64,000 nucleotides of DNA from Palsa-504 sp963744575 (GTDB lineage: Bacteria > Actinomycetota > Actinomycetes > Streptosporangiales > Streptosporangiaceae), in contig CAVUUF010000012.1 of the NCBI GenBank assembly GCA_963744575.1, positions 186,001 through 250,000 on the forward strand, written 5' to 3'. Position 1 is the stretch's first letter, and every line of letters starts with the position of its first letter. Position numbers and translations under genes: made by a program. Below the pieces are notes generated by a model that saw nothing but the letters and a program-made list of their open reading frames with translations, had not been told where the DNA came from and did not search any database. This document shows, one piece after another, positions 63,496 to 64,000 of the stretch.

Positions 63496-64000
63496 CTAGC
63501 GCGAGTACCTGGTGAACCGGGCGGTGACGATACGGGCAGCGATCATGAGGATAAACGCGATCACGATGAGCGTCAGGGCCGCACCCCAGGCCCGGCCCTG
63601 CGCGCCGGCGTACGGCTGGGACGCGTTCACGAAGATCTGCGCGGGCAGGGCGGTGTTGGCGCCGCTGAACACGTTCGGGTTCGCCGCGGTGACGGTGAGG
63701 ATGGTGAAGATCAGCGGTGCCGTCTCGCCGGCCGCCCGGGCGACGGCGAGCAGCGAACCGCTGACGATACCGCCGATGGCCGCGGGCAGCACCACGGTCA
63801 AGGTCACCCGGGACTTGGTGGCACCGAGGGCGTAGCTGCCTTCGCGCAGGGCGTTCGGCACCAGCTTGAGCATCTCCTCACTGGACCGGATGACGACCGG
63901 GAGCATCAGGCAGGCCAGGGCCAAGGCGCCGGCCAGGCCCGAATAGCCGAAGTGCAGCACCCAGATGGAGAAGATGAACAGCCCCATCACGATCGACGGC
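63496..64000 (-). CDS. pstA: Phosphate ABC transporter permease PstA (5' end outside window)
   Basis: C-terminal 167 residues of the PstA permease. The EAA-like cytoplasmic loop is EEMLKLVPNALREGSYALGA, followed by membrane helices and LLAVARAAGETAPLIFT, a PstA hallmark. The frame is open to the right edge (PSIV before MGLFIFSIWV), so the start lies beyond it. It is coupled to pstB and phoU. Confidence 0.95.
   Translation of the reverse strand, partial: PSIVMGLFIFSIWVLHFGYSGLAGALALACLMLPVVIRSSEEMLKLVPNALREGSYALGATKSRVTLTVVLPAAIGGIVSGSLLAVARAAGETAPLIFTILTVTAANPNVFSGANTALPAQIFVNASQPYAGAQGRAWGAALTLIVIAFILMIAARIVTARFTRYSR

Overview
The window is high-GC DNA with GTG/TTG starts, strong Shine-Dalgarno sequences and long spurious open frames on both strands, as expected for an actinomycete. 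HrcA/CIRCE control, an actinobacterial leuA leader peptide, DUF1707, DUF3097 and DUF4870 proteins, and T-K-x-D in place of N-K-x-D in Era all fit a soil actinobacterium. I would guess Streptosporangiales or a relative, but the sequence alone does not prove a genus. I see no rRNA, tRNA, CRISPR array, prophage or transposase.

Layout. (1) 1-26.4 kb is mostly a conserved housekeeping backbone on the minus strand: glyQS, uppS, recO, leuA (with a Leu-rich leader peptide), era, a cytidine-deaminase-like protein, a CorC/HlyC protein, ybeY, phoH, a HIT protein, rsmE, dnaJ, hrcA (with CIRCE), hemW, lepA, holA, hutI and hflX. Plus-strand genes lie between them: a GNAT, an ECF sigma factor with a membrane partner, DUF3097, DUF4870, two DUF1707 proteins and rpsT. 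(2) 26.7-49 kb is an accessory stretch: a HelR/HelD-like helicase; a glyoxylate module (aceB, a cNMP-binding protein, glcDEF); a small secreted protein; a divergent copper amine oxidase / PLP decarboxylase pair; a 35-residue small ORF; a frameshifted Asp-box propeller protein; an XRE regulator translationally coupled to a catalytically degenerate ClpP-like protein; an RsbW-type ATPase; an APC permease plus amidohydrolase; and a MOSC protein. (3) 49-64 kb returns to backbone genes (miaA, miaB, rny, phoU-pstB-pstA). Interspersed are a LuxR-type two-component system beside an MMPL transporter, a tyrosinase whose C-terminal domain is a separate gene, and an S9 peptidase.

Working together. GlcDEF would oxidise glycolate to glyoxylate, which AceB condenses with acetyl-CoA to malate. 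The decarboxylase would make an amine that the neighbouring amine oxidase could oxidise. PhoU and PstBA belong to phosphate uptake. YbeY, Era, RsmE, LepA, HflX, MiaA, MiaB and RNase Y act on ribosomes or RNA.

The most unusual items are the XRE / dead-ClpP pair with a perfect palindrome at its promoter, the two-gene tyrosinase, the leuA leader peptide, a 60-bp inverted-repeat element present twice, the small ORF at 40.1 kb, and several short tandem duplications that fall on gene 3' ends.
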